The notes under the pieces are model-generated. The model was given only the letters and a program-made list of their open reading frames with translations. It did not search any database and was not told the DNA's origin. 12,047 nt of DNA from Halieaceae bacterium. GTDB taxonomy: Bacteria > Pseudomonadota > Gammaproteobacteria > Pseudomonadales > Halieaceae. Every line of letters begins with the position of its first letter. Position 1 is the stretch's first letter. Below are positions 1 through 6,973 of the stretch, piece by piece. The position numbers were made by a program, and so were the translations under genes. The DNA lies in NCBI GenBank assembly GCA_011523115.1, contig WTHO01000030.1, positions 1 through 12,047 of the forward strand, given 5' to 3'.

Positions 1-137
1 TCGCTCAACAGATCAACCTCATCCTCTGGCACTGGTTGCTGCCAAGCCGGGGTACAGGCGATCAGGAGCGACATGGTGCTCAGGGCGAGGGTTCGCAGGA
101 TGGCTCTCCGAGCCGACGTGAAGGTAGCGCGCTCCAT
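1..137 (-). CDS. Lipoprotein N-terminus, partial (cut by window edge)
   Basis: Reading the minus strand from an ATG at 137 gives 45 codons open to the window edge. The product begins MERATFTSARRAILRTLALS and continues with a hydrophobic stretch ending in LLIAC. That is a classic lipobox (L-I-A-C) with the lipid-bearing cysteine at residue 28. It is followed by a Pro/Glu/Asp-rich mature start (TPAWQQPVPEDEVDLLS), as expected for a tethered lipoprotein. The n-region carries two adjacent arginines followed by A-I-L-R, resembling a relaxed twin-arginine signal, so Tat export is possible but not certain. The serine-type +2 retention rule cannot be applied with confidence: the residue after Cys is Thr, with no Asp, which suggests outer-membrane sorting if this is a Gram-negative. 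No Shine-Dalgarno of quality is visible before the ATG. The function lies in the missing C-terminal part. Confidence 0.6.
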   Translation of the reverse strand, partial: MERATFTSARRAILRTLALSTMSLLIACTPAWQQPVPEDEVDLLS

Positions 138-387
138 ATCGAAATCTTACTCGATAACGGCGACCTGTTCAGGATGATCAGCGCCCCGACTGCCGTCGAT
201 TAGCGAGACCCCTTGCGGCTTTCAGCGCTGACTGACAGCCGTGGATAGTGAGCGAGTTTCCGCGGTGACCCTCGTAGTCGCTAGTTTTTTTACACCGCTT
301 CGGTATGGTCATCCTCAGGAGCAAAGTGAAGAGGCAGGGAGCGCCGCGAAAGCAACTCAAACGATATTACATAGCAAGGGGAAGACG
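138..387. other. Intergenic region between divergent genes
   Basis: This gap of about 250 bases separates the minus-strand lipoprotein gene from the plus-strand secreted-protein gene, so it should hold both promoters. I could not find a convincing -35/-10 pair for either. A 10-base perfect palindrome TCAGCGCTGA lies at 222-231. Open frames exist here on both strands (a 60-codon minus frame and an upstream extension of the plus-strand gene from a GTG at 241), but neither has a ribosome site or a plausible protein composition. I treat the region as non-coding. Confidence 0.5.
376..382 (+). promoter_or_regulatory. Shine-Dalgarno AAGGGGA fixing the start at 388
   Basis: The purine-rich AAGGGGA lies five bases before the ATG at 388. 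It supports that start over the in-frame upstream GTG at 241, and a signal peptide begins exactly at 388. Confidence 0.7.
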
Positions 388-813
388 ATGAAAAAGTGGT
401 TTTTGGTTTGTCTGATATTCGTTACGCCATGGGCACTGGCTGATGGTCACGGTGGCCTGACGCTTGAGAAGCGGCAGCCGGACGCGAGCATGACCGTCAC
501 GTCGGCGAAGATTGGCGACGCAGTCTCGGTGATCAATGCTGAGGGTGACATGGGGGCTTATGGCAGGGTCTACGTCACATTCAATCTGGAATACGACGCG
601 ACACGCGCTGGCGGCAAAGTCTACGGTCAGGGTCGTGGCTTTACACAGGATGGTTACGCGTCCGGAAAGTTCACCGGCTACTGGCAGATGACCGATGGCG
701 TGATTACGATGCGTCACGTCGTGCAGCTTGCCGACGGCACCCAGAATCTCGATGTGGTCACGTTCACGCCACTGAGCAAAGAACTGATCGTCAGCGCTTA
801 TGTCCTGAAGTGA
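388..813 (+). CDS. Small exported protein of unknown function
   Basis: The 141-residue product begins with a clear Sec signal peptide: MKK, a hydrophobic core (WFLVCLIFVTPW), then ALA at residues 16-18 with likely cleavage before DGHGG. The mature part is about 123 residues. It has no cysteines, no membrane segment and many alternating polar/hydrophobic stretches (for example VYVTFNLEY, GKFTGYWQM, GVITMRHVVQL), which suggests a compact all-beta periplasmic or secreted domain. Several Gly/Tyr-rich turns occur in the middle. I do not recognise a named family and no catalytic motif is visible. The frame is open upstream to a GTG at 241, but the ribosome site at 376-382 and the signal peptide both point to 388. 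It is the only plus-strand gene and is closed by the terminator at 830-855, so it is probably monocistronic. Confidence 0.8.
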   Translation: MKKWFLVCLIFVTPWALADGHGGLTLEKRQPDASMTVTSAKIGDAVSVINAEGDMGAYGRVYVTFNLEYDATRAGGKVYGQGRGFTQDGYASGKFTGYWQMTDGVITMRHVVQLADGTQNLDVVTFTPLSKELIVSAYVLK

Positions 814-829
814 GGCAGCTAGGGCATAA

Positions 830-855
830 AAAAACCCCGCATCAGCGGGGTTTTT
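830..855. terminator. Bidirectional intrinsic terminator
   Basis: An 11-base perfect stem (AAAAACCCCGC paired with GCGGGGTTTTT) encloses a four-base loop ATCA. The plus strand ends in five Ts; the minus strand ends in about seven Ts because of the A run starting at 828. It lies 17 bases after the stop of the plus-strand gene and about 50 bases beyond the stop of the minus-strand aldehyde dehydrogenase, so it can serve both converging transcripts. Confidence 0.92.
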
Positions 856-904
856 AGTATGGGTCGAGTCGTTCCTGGGAGTCAGCGACTTCCCAAAAGC
901 CTCG

Positions 905-2362
905 TCAGCTCTTGATCTGCGCCTTGATGTTCTTTTCTGTGGTGCTGCCGTAGGGAGGCAGAACGCCGCCCAGCTTGGCCACGTTGAACTTCAGGGTTTG
1001 ACTGTATACCGACTTGGCGTGGCTGAAGGTCTTGAAGCCTTCAATCCCGTGGTAAGAGCCCATACCCGATGGGCCGACACCACCAAACGGCATATCTTCC
1101 TGCATGATGTGGAAGATCACGTCATTGATGCAGACGCCGCCCGAAGTCGTGCGGTGAAGGAAGGCCGCCTCCTCGCCTTTATCAGTGCCGAAGTAGTAGG
1201 CGGCAAGTGGGCGTGGGTTGGCGTTGATGTAATCAATCGTCTCACCAAAGTCCTTATAGGTGCGTATCGGCAACAGCGGGCCGAAGATCTCTTCTTCCAT
1301 ACACAGTGCATCGGTCTCAGGCGAGACGATCAGGGTCGGCGGGATCTTGCCCGTGCCTTCGCTGAAGTCCTCGTTGGCCGGGTTCAGCGGGATAATTCGA
1401 CACCCGCGTTGCTCCGCATCCTCGAGGTAGCTGCTTAACCGCTTGTGGTGCCGTTCGTTAATGACGGCCGTGTACTGGTCGTTATCTCGCAGGCTCGCAT
1501 ACATATCAGTGACTGACTGTGTAGCAAGGCTGATGACTTCTTCCAGCTTCTCTTCTGGCACCAGCAGATAATCCGGCGCCAGACAGATCTGACCTGCATT
1601 GAGTGTTTTGCCCACCATGACGCGCTGGATCGCCTGCTCCAAATCAGCAGAGCGTGAAATGACGACCGGCGATTTACCTCCCAGTTCCAGCGTGACTGGC
1701 ACCAGGTTGCGCGCAGCAGCAGTAAGAATGTGCCGGGCGATATTGGTGGCGCCGGTGAAAATCATGTGATCGAAGGGCAACGCCGAAAAGGCCTGACCCA
1801 CTTCCGGGCCGCCTGAGAAGGTGGTGACCTCTGTTGGATCAAAAGCTTCGGCAATGATTTCTTCGATGACCTTGGAGGTTTCTGGCGTGAACTCTGAGGG
1901 TTTGATCATTGCCCGGTTGCCCGCAGCGAGGATCCCGGCCAGTGGCTGAAACACCATCGCTACCGGAAAGTTCCACGGCGCAACGATGCCAACGACGCCC
2001 TTGGGTTGATACTGGATATGTGAACGGCCACCCAACAGTCCCAGCGGGAAGGTAGACGGTCGCTTCTCGTTTTTCATCCACTTCTTGAGATGCTTTCGGC
2101 AGTGCTTCATGGAGCCGATAGACGCGGCGACGTCAGTCATCAGATTGATCTGTTCCGGGCGGCAGACAAAATCCTTGTTAATGGCCTCGCTGATGCGGTC
2201 CGCATGTCTTACCAGCACATCAATCGCACGATTGAGGCGATCAATCCGGGTCTCGGCAGACACATACCCTTCGCGCAGGTAGCTTTCTCGTTGCGCCTTC
2301 AGCGCATCCTGCATTTGGAGTTCGACATCGGGGCTTACTACGACTTGTTGCGGGGCATTCAT
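905..2362 (-). CDS. calB: Coniferyl aldehyde dehydrogenase-type ALDH
   Basis: The 485-residue product is a full-length NAD(P)-dependent aldehyde dehydrogenase, oxidising an aldehyde to its acid in the cytoplasm. Visible landmarks are the PWNFP segment (N131, oxyanion hole), the nucleotide-binding FTGAT (202-206), LELGGKSP with general-base E226, NAGQICLAPDY with nucleophile C260, and EEIFGP (357-362). The Q-I-C-L-A-P-D-Y form and the C-terminal MPFGGVGPSGMGSYHG run are typical of the coniferyl-aldehyde dehydrogenase subfamily. The exact substrate is not proven; medium-chain and aromatic aldehydes are all possible. The frame extends to a GTG at 2404, but the ATG at 2362 has GGAG seven bases upstream and is preferred. 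A gap of 174 bases with its own regulatory-looking sequence separates it from the oxidase gene upstream, so it may be a separate transcription unit. It could oxidise an aldehyde released by the adjacent aldolase or amine oxidase-like proteins. Confidence 0.93.
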   Translation of the reverse strand: MNAPQQVVVSPDVELQMQDALKAQRESYLREGYVSAETRIDRLNRAIDVLVRHADRISEAINKDFVCRPEQINLMTDVAASIGSMKHCRKHLKKWMKNEKRPSTFPLGLLGGRSHIQYQPKGVVGIVAPWNFPVAMVFQPLAGILAAGNRAMIKPSEFTPETSKVIEEIIAEAFDPTEVTTFSGGPEVGQAFSALPFDHMIFTGATNIARHILTAAARNLVPVTLELGGKSPVVISRSADLEQAIQRVMVGKTLNAGQICLAPDYLLVPEEKLEEVISLATQSVTDMYASLRDNDQYTAVINERHHKRLSSYLEDAEQRGCRIIPLNPANEDFSEGTGKIPPTLIVSPETDALCMEEEIFGPLLPIRTYKDFGETIDYINANPRPLAAYYFGTDKGEEAAFLHRTTSGGVCINDVIFHIMQEDMPFGGVGPSGMGSYHGIEGFKTFSHAKSVYSQTLKFNVAKLGGVLPPYGSTTEKNIKAQIKS

Positions 2363-2369
2363 TGCTCTT

Positions 2370-2373
2370 CTCC
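2370..2373 (-). promoter_or_regulatory. Shine-Dalgarno GGAG for the ALDH start at 2362
   Basis: Read on the minus strand, GGAG sits seven bases before the ATG at 2362. No comparable site precedes the longer GTG start at 2404, so this site decides the start. Confidence 0.65.
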
Positions 2374-2395
2374 ACGCCAGAGGTTTGAGGGGCGG

Positions 2396-2401
2396 AGTAT
2401 A
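2396..2401 (-). promoter_or_regulatory. Candidate -10 box for the ALDH gene
   Basis: The minus strand reads TATACT here, five of six matches to TATAAT, placing a start of transcription near 2389 and a leader of about 27 bases before the ATG at 2362. No TTGACA-like -35 occurs at a 16-18 base spacing (the sequence there is close to ACCCAT). If it is a real promoter it would probably depend on an activator. A start here would also exclude the longer GTG-initiated reading frame. Confidence 0.35.
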
Positions 2402-2471
2402 CACACTTGCACCCGGAAATGGGTGTCATGACGGCGCCCGCTAAGCGCCATAGCTGGGAGGCAAATGCAAT

Positions 2472-2498
2472 ATAAATAATTGAAATTCAATGATTTAT
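2472..2498. promoter_or_regulatory. 27-base AT-rich palindrome, candidate operator
   Basis: Around a central A at 2485 there are perfect inner arms ATTGAA (2479-2484) and TTCAAT (2486-2491). After a single A/G mismatch these are followed by perfect outer arms ATAAAT (2472-2477) and ATTTAT (2493-2498). The repeat lies between the oxidase and ALDH genes, about 70 bases upstream of the candidate -10 box, and stands out as AT-rich in a GC-rich setting. It has no GC stem or T-run, so it is a poor terminator; a dimeric transcription-factor site is the better reading. I do not recognise the motif as a known regulator's box. Confidence 0.55.
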
Positions 2499-2536
2499 TA
2501 AGGTTTTCGGTCGATTGGTTGGGAGAGGGCGGGCGA

Positions 2537-3943
2537 TTAGTGAGGATCGAGATGATCGCATAACCAACTCACCGCGCGGGTGGCAGCGCTGTCTCCGACA
2601 CGCTCGAGAAGCCATTCTTCCGCAGCGAAAGCTGTCATGGTGGCTTTGAGCCCAAGCCCCGGTAGCGGCTCAGGTTCCCAGCGGCGCAGATCGGCGAGGC
2701 AGCCGCGGTGCACCCAAGGCATCTGTGTTCGCTCGGTTTGCTGGTCGGTCAAGAGTTCTGCCAGTGTCTGCCCGAATAAAAAGCTCGCGCCCACGCCCTC
2801 ACCAATATAGCCACCAGCTGTGGCCAACCGCGAGTGAGCATCGTGTACAACATGGGGATGCCAACCGCGAGGCACCCCGACACTGCCCCCCCAGCTGTGC
2901 GTAAACCTGACCCCGGATAATTGCGGGAACAGCCCCAGTGCGATGCCCTCGCGCGTCCGCCCTATCGCGCTCGAGTCCGCCAACGCGTGCTGAGGTACCC
3001 CGCCGGGGAGGTAGTGCCCTCGCGCGCCGATCACCAATCGCTGGTCTGCAGTGCGTTGCAAGTAAGTGGCGGCTCGTGTGCAGTCTGCGAAGGTCTCATT
3101 TTGGTGAAACCCCAGTGTTGACCATTGTTGGTCGCTGAGGGGTTCCGTCGCCACCATGCCGGTCTGGACAGGGATCATCCGTCGGTAAAGTGGGTTGCCT
3201 GACTCGGAGTAGCCTTCGGTTGCGATCACGACCTGCTCGGTGTGAATGCTCCCCCGGTCACAGCTCACTAGCCCCGGCGTGATGCGGTGGGCGCGAGTGT
3301 GCTCGAATATCCTCACCCCCAACGCTTCGACAACGGCAGCCAAGCCAGTCACGAGCTTGGCAGGGTGTATGCGCGCCACGTGGGGGGTGAATACGGCGCC
3401 GCCAGGGTTTGACACCCGAATACGCTCACTCAGTTCTTGCGGAGTCAGCCAGTGATAGTCATCCTCGGTGAAGCCCAAGCGCCAAAAGTCATCGAGCATG
3501 CCGCGGGCGCGACCGACTTGAATGTCATGGCGCGCCGCGGCCATCACGCAGCCGCCGTGATAAAAATCACAGTCGATGCCCTCTTTGGCGAGAACGTCAC
3601 CTGCTCGCGAGACCAACTGGGTGAGTTGCTGTCTTGCCGCGATAGGCAGGACCCCGGTGTCATCGACAAAGGCTGCGCAGCCCTCGAGCGCGCCCATCAG
3701 CCAGCCGCCGTTTCGTCCCGACGCGCCGTGCCCGATACGCTGTGCCTCGACCAGAACAATGTCAGCGTCCGGTTGGATCAGCTTCAGAAAATAAGCGGTC
3801 CAGAGCCCGGTATACCCACCGCCAACGATTGCGTATTGCGCGGTGGCATCGGTTTCAAGAGGGGGGTGAGCGTCTCCTCGCACCAGACCATCCCACCATA
3901 ACGAAGGGCTGGCGACCGGGTCAGTCTCAGAGCGCGAACTCAT
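2537..3943 (-). CDS. FAD-dependent oxidoreductase, DAO/PuuB-like family
   Basis: The 468-residue product belongs to the glycine oxidase / D-amino-acid oxidase (DAO) fold. The N-terminal Rossmann motif is GGGYTG (41-46) within AIVGGGYTGLWTAYFL, with the ribose-binding acid E66 closing LVEA. GASGRNGG (73-80) follows, typical of the gamma-glutamylputrescine oxidase (PuuB) and related amine oxidases. A second FAD contact, GGYIGEGVG (377-385), lies near the C-terminus. Members oxidise primary or secondary amines to imines, giving an aldehyde or ketone plus amine and peroxide; the substrate here is unknown. No signal peptide is present, so it is cytoplasmic. It is the last gene of the operon, 50 bases after the Rieske oxygenase stop, and its ribosome site is weak. 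A PuuB-like oxidase followed by an ALDH recalls the PuuB-PuuC step in polyamine breakdown, but no ligase of the PuuA type is here. Confidence 0.88.
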   Translation of the reverse strand: MSSRSETDPVASPSLWWDGLVRGDAHPPLETDATAQYAIVGGGYTGLWTAYFLKLIQPDADIVLVEAQRIGHGASGRNGGWLMGALEGCAAFVDDTGVLPIAARQQLTQLVSRAGDVLAKEGIDCDFYHGGCVMAAARHDIQVGRARGMLDDFWRLGFTEDDYHWLTPQELSERIRVSNPGGAVFTPHVARIHPAKLVTGLAAVVEALGVRIFEHTRAHRITPGLVSCDRGSIHTEQVVIATEGYSESGNPLYRRMIPVQTGMVATEPLSDQQWSTLGFHQNETFADCTRAATYLQRTADQRLVIGARGHYLPGGVPQHALADSSAIGRTREGIALGLFPQLSGVRFTHSWGGSVGVPRGWHPHVVHDAHSRLATAGGYIGEGVGASFLFGQTLAELLTDQQTERTQMPWVHRGCLADLRRWEPEPLPGLGLKATMTAFAAEEWLLERVGDSAATRAVSWLCDHLDPH

Positions 3944-3993
3944 GGTCAGAGGCCTGGCGTCGAGAAATGTTTTGCCATCGGGTAAGGCCCGTC

Positions 3994-5352
3994 TTAGTTC
4001 GACCCGTTCAGCCGCCGCTCCAGCTCAACGTGGAAATGCCTCAGGCGCTGCTCCTGCTCACCCCAGAGCTGACCCTTGAAAGCCTTGCTCCGCATGCCTT
4101 CCTGCACGGAGGGGAGGAAAGCAGCGTCCTGGCTCAATACCAGACCGAGGCCGGGGTCCTCATCAATCATGAAATGCTCGGTGTCCGGGCGCACACGGCC
4201 TGTGACATCGGTGTCTTCCGGCAATCCCATCCAGGCAGGGGGGCAGTAGTTCGGATCATCTACGGGGAACATGAGCGTCATGGTGTCATACCAGAACCGC
4301 TCTGGGTCGGTGTCGTGGGGGACGAAGCGCATCAGGAACACGGCCTCGGGGTGGCAGCCTATCTGCACGTTGGGGAAAATCCCTGTCGCCCAGCTGTCTG
4401 ATAGTTGGCCATCTGTGAAGCGTTCATACCCCAGCCCCAGACGATCAGAACGCTCACGTTTGGCTTGCTGAATCGCCGTGCGCACGTCCGCTGCAGTACC
4501 CTTGAATTTAGCGGGGTCAACCCCGGCTTCCTGTAGCATCCACTTCAGACCCTCGTTGACGGTTGCCTGATCCGCCTGTCTGGGGCTGGGCTGCCCCAGT
4601 GGCACGATCATGCGGCTCGCGCCATTGGGGTAGCAGTCGTACTGCACGTTCAGGTCACCCATTACGCCGCGGGTTTCCGGGTGGACGGCGTGCAGGTGAT
4701 AGCTCTCATAAAAGGCTTCTACGCCGACTTTCCAGTTGGAACCCCATTCGCTTCGCACATGGCGGACCACTCGCATCTTGTCGATCTGATAGTTTTCGAG
4801 ATACCCGGCCGGGAGACCAATCGCCTCCGGGAGTGCGGGCGGGTTGTCGGCCATGCTGATAAAGATGAGCCCGGCGTGCTCATCGCAGGCGACCGGTGTG
4901 AGCCCGGGCCGGTGACAGATGACGGCATCCTGAAAGGTTTCTTCATCGGTGATGGTCCGCAACTCGCCGCTATTGCGAAAGCTCCAGCTATGGAAAGGGC
5001 AGACAAAGACCTTCTTGTTGCCGCGTTCTTCGGTGAGCAGTCGCGCGCCGCGATGCGGGCAGACGTTGTAGAACGCCTTCACGCCTTGCTCGGTTTTGGT
5101 GACGATGATTGACTCACTGCGTACCCGGAATAAAAAGTAGTCGCCCACCGCCTGAAGATCGCTGCTGACACCGGCAATCAGCCAGCTTTCGGTCCAGACC
5201 TTTTCCCACTCCCTCTCCATTTGATCGAGGCTGAAGTAGCCGTCTTTGCCGTAAATCTCGGCGCCGTTATCGATGGCGGGCTGTTTGGCTTCTAAACTCT
5301 CCGGGGGCGCGTCTGGGTTAATGACGGCAACGGGGATCATCTTGCTGTTCAT
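3994..5352 (-). CDS. Rieske non-heme iron oxygenase, alpha subunit
   Basis: The 452-residue product is a ring-hydroxylating oxygenase large subunit. The Rieske [2Fe-2S] ligands are all present: C98-P-H100 and C118-P-F-H121. The catalytic iron site reads E-A-F-Y-E-S-Y-H-L-H-A-V-H (212-224), giving H219 and H224 as ligands, with E216 at the place of the usual electron-bridging aspartate. D409 in the LSQDAAFL segment is the likely third iron ligand. A glutamate at the bridging position is known from carnitine-type oxygenases. The length matches alpha subunits of multicomponent dioxygenases and exceeds vanillate-demethylase types. It would insert oxygen into a ring or chain, or N/O-demethylate, using electrons from a ferredoxin/reductase that is not encoded nearby. 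A GGAG lies about ten bases before the ATG. It follows the DUF35 gene by 27 bases and precedes the FAD oxidase by 50 bases. The substrate cannot be read from the sequence. Confidence 0.93.
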   Translation of the reverse strand: MNSKMIPVAVINPDAPPESLEAKQPAIDNGAEIYGKDGYFSLDQMEREWEKVWTESWLIAGVSSDLQAVGDYFLFRVRSESIIVTKTEQGVKAFYNVCPHRGARLLTEERGNKKVFVCPFHSWSFRNSGELRTITDEETFQDAVICHRPGLTPVACDEHAGLIFISMADNPPALPEAIGLPAGYLENYQIDKMRVVRHVRSEWGSNWKVGVEAFYESYHLHAVHPETRGVMGDLNVQYDCYPNGASRMIVPLGQPSPRQADQATVNEGLKWMLQEAGVDPAKFKGTAADVRTAIQQAKRERSDRLGLGYERFTDGQLSDSWATGIFPNVQIGCHPEAVFLMRFVPHDTDPERFWYDTMTLMFPVDDPNYCPPAWMGLPEDTDVTGRVRPDTEHFMIDEDPGLGLVLSQDAAFLPSVQEGMRSKAFKGQLWGEQEQRLRHFHVELERRLNGSN

Positions 5353-5379
5353 TTGGCTAATCTCCGGTCGGTGTCGCCT

Positions 5380-5796
5380 CTAGGAGGCGTCATCATCCAG
5401 TGCAGGGTGTAACCGAAATACGGGTAGTGTGATGTCTTCTGACCAAGACGCAAAGTCCACGGTCACGGAGAGACCCACGGCAAGCGCATCGAAGTCCACG
5501 TCGACGATCTGACTCATCATGCGCGGGCCCTCGACAAGGTCAACGAGGGCAATCACATAGGGCGCCTCAAAGTCGGCTGAGACACCTCGCCGCACCACGG
5601 TATAGCTGGCGATGACTCCGGCGCCGCTGGCCCTCTGCCAGACCAATTGCTCACTTTGACAGGCGTCGCAATGGGTGCGCGGATAAAACAGCACGTGGCC
5701 ACAGTGCTGGCAGTGCTGCAGTATGAGTTCGCCCCGTGCGCAGGCGTCGTAAAACGGCTGCTCGGTCGGTGTGGGGCGGGGCAGTGGCTTCGCCAT
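5380..5796 (-). CDS. DUF35 zinc-ribbon/OB-fold protein, aldolase partner
   Basis: The 138-residue product has a rubredoxin-like zinc ribbon with C29-x2-C32 and C43-x2-C46. A beta-rich OB-fold follows (about 55-130, including GVIASYTVVRRG and APYVIALVDL). This is the DUF35 architecture. Its known job is to bind acyl-CoA and to stabilise a thiolase-fold partner; in steroid side-chain degradation the DUF35 domain of ChsH2 is needed by the retro-aldolase Ltp2. Only two bases separate it from the stop of the thiolase-fold gene, so the two are surely translated together, and a stable complex is likely. In Mycobacterium the DUF35 domain is fused to a MaoC domain; here it is a free-standing protein and the MaoC subunits are separate genes. 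Alone it has no expected catalytic activity. Confidence 0.9.
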   Translation of the reverse strand: MAKPLPRPTPTEQPFYDACARGELILQHCQHCGHVLFYPRTHCDACQSEQLVWQRASGAGVIASYTVVRRGVSADFEAPYVIALVDLVEGPRMMSQIVDVDFDALAVGLSVTVDFASWSEDITLPVFRLHPALDDDAS

Positions 5797-5798
5797 GG

Positions 5799-6968
5799 TC
5801 AGTCCACACCCAGAATGACGGTGGCATGGCTCGACATGATGCCCCCTTGAGCGTGACAGAGCGCGGTGCTGATGCCCTCAATCTGCCGTTTGCCTGCGTC
5901 ACCGCGCATCTGGGTCATTGCTTCAGTCAGTCCGAACATGGCACCCGGGTTGCCCGGATGGCAGTAGGACAGCATGCCCCCGTGTGTGTTCAGCGGTTTG
6001 CTGCCGCCGGGACGACTGATGCCGCTCGCCAGCCAGTCACCGCCTTCTCCCTTGTCACAAAATCCCAGGTCTTCGATTTGGATGAGCAGGGCGGGGGTGA
6101 AGCAGTCGTAAAGCTGCAGTAGATTGATATCAGCAGGTGCCAAGCCCGCTTCAGCGTAGGCGGCCCGGCCCGATTGCAGCGCAGCTGACGTGGTCAGATT
6201 TTTTGCCTGACTGATGTGTTCGTAGGCATGACCCTCGCCGTAACCCAGCAGCGTCACGGGCTTATGGGGCCCATCTTTCGCTCGGTCCTGGCGGGTGATG
6301 ACCACTGCCGCGCCGCCATCTGACACCAGCGAGCAATCGAGCACTTTGAGCGGGTCGGCGATCGCGCGGGAATTCATGACGTCCTCAACGCTGATAGGGT
6401 CACGCATCTGCGCCTTGGGATGCTGACTGGCCCAGGCGCGGCAGGAGACTGCTGCCTCGGCAAACTGCTCTCCCGTCGTGCCAAACTCATCCATGTGAGC
6501 TCTGGCAATCAGTGCGTAGTAGGCGGGCACGGTGGGACCATACGGCTGCTCATAGTGAGGATGTCCCGAGCTTGATTGCACCACCATCGCTTGCTCTCGC
6601 GTCATGAAGCTTCGCAGACTGTCCGCCATCGCGACCACAATCGTGTCCGCCATCCCGGCCTCAATGGCGGCGGCGGCCATATTCAGCGCCATGAAGGTTG
6701 TGCCACCGCCGGTATTCACCGTCACACAGTGCCGCGGTTGCCAGCCAATATATTCGGCGACGGCCTCTGCGTGATACATGATGGGTTCGGCGAAGGCGTT
6801 ACAGGTGATAAGTCCGTCGACATCGGCGAGTGTCAGGCCGGCATCGCGTATGGCATCCAGCGTGACCTGAACGCAGAGCTCGCGGGGACTTTTATCGGGG
6901 ACAATGCCAACGTCACTCTCGGCCATGCCGATTAGCGCGTACTTTCCTCCCAGTCCGGAGCCTGCCAT
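5799..6968 (-). CDS. Ltp2/SCP-x-like thiolase-fold protein, likely acyl-CoA aldolase
   Basis: The 389-residue product is a thiolase-superfamily lipid-transfer protein. The place of the thiolase nucleophile reads VNTGGGTTFMAL (84-95), with Gly/Thr instead of the cysteine of true thiolases. It should therefore not do Claisen thiolysis. Conserved later blocks are LQLYDCFTP (285-292), NTHGGMLSYCHPGNPGAM (327-344) and LCHAQGG (370-376). In steroid retro-aldolases of the Ltp2 type, tyrosines in the YDCFT and SYCHP-like blocks are the proposed catalytic residues; Y287 and Y335 are the equivalents by my alignment from memory. The expected reaction is retro-aldol cleavage of a beta-hydroxyacyl-CoA to acetyl- or propionyl-CoA plus a ketone or aldehyde. 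An AGGAG lies 11 bases before the ATG inside the end of the preceding MaoC gene (five-base gap). The next gene, DUF35, is the usual partner. A biosynthetic condensation or a pure lipid-binding role is the alternative. Confidence 0.88.
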   Translation of the reverse strand: MAGSGLGGKYALIGMAESDVGIVPDKSPRELCVQVTLDAIRDAGLTLADVDGLITCNAFAEPIMYHAEAVAEYIGWQPRHCVTVNTGGGTTFMALNMAAAAIEAGMADTIVVAMADSLRSFMTREQAMVVQSSSGHPHYEQPYGPTVPAYYALIARAHMDEFGTTGEQFAEAAVSCRAWASQHPKAQMRDPISVEDVMNSRAIADPLKVLDCSLVSDGGAAVVITRQDRAKDGPHKPVTLLGYGEGHAYEHISQAKNLTTSAALQSGRAAYAEAGLAPADINLLQLYDCFTPALLIQIEDLGFCDKGEGGDWLASGISRPGGSKPLNTHGGMLSYCHPGNPGAMFGLTEAMTQMRGDAGKRQIEGISTALCHAQGGIMSSHATVILGVD

Positions 6969-6973
6969 CTGTT

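Noticed and set aside
178..360. A 60-codon minus-strand frame in the left intergenic region
   Set aside because: It has no ribosome site, a low-quality Arg/Cys-rich composition, and overlaps the region that should hold two promoters.
241..387. N-terminal extension of the secreted-protein gene from a GTG at 241
   Set aside because: The extension has no ribosome site and would bury a good Sec signal peptide that begins at 388 with its own AAGGGGA.
2363..2404. Longer ALDH start at a GTG at 2404
   Set aside because: No ribosome site precedes it, the candidate -10 box overlaps it, and the ATG at 2362 has a well-spaced GGAG.
2472..2498. Rho-independent terminator after the FAD oxidase gene
   Set aside because: The palindrome is AT-rich with a one-base loop and lacks a GC stem and a T-run; an operator is more plausible.
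3437..4401. Long plus-strand open frames opposite the oxidase and Rieske genes (154 and 219 codons)
   Set aside because: They lie antisense to genes with complete catalytic motifs; their Arg/Pro/Ala-rich products look like shadows of GC-rich codon use.
3994..5352. Vanillate O-demethylase alpha subunit (VanA)
   Set aside because: The protein is about 100 residues longer than VanA types and no VanB-like reductase is adjacent.
5799..6968. Classical acetyl-CoA acetyltransferase
   Set aside because: The nucleophile cysteine block is replaced by Gly/Thr, and the DUF35 neighbour is typical of the lipid-transfer/aldolase group.
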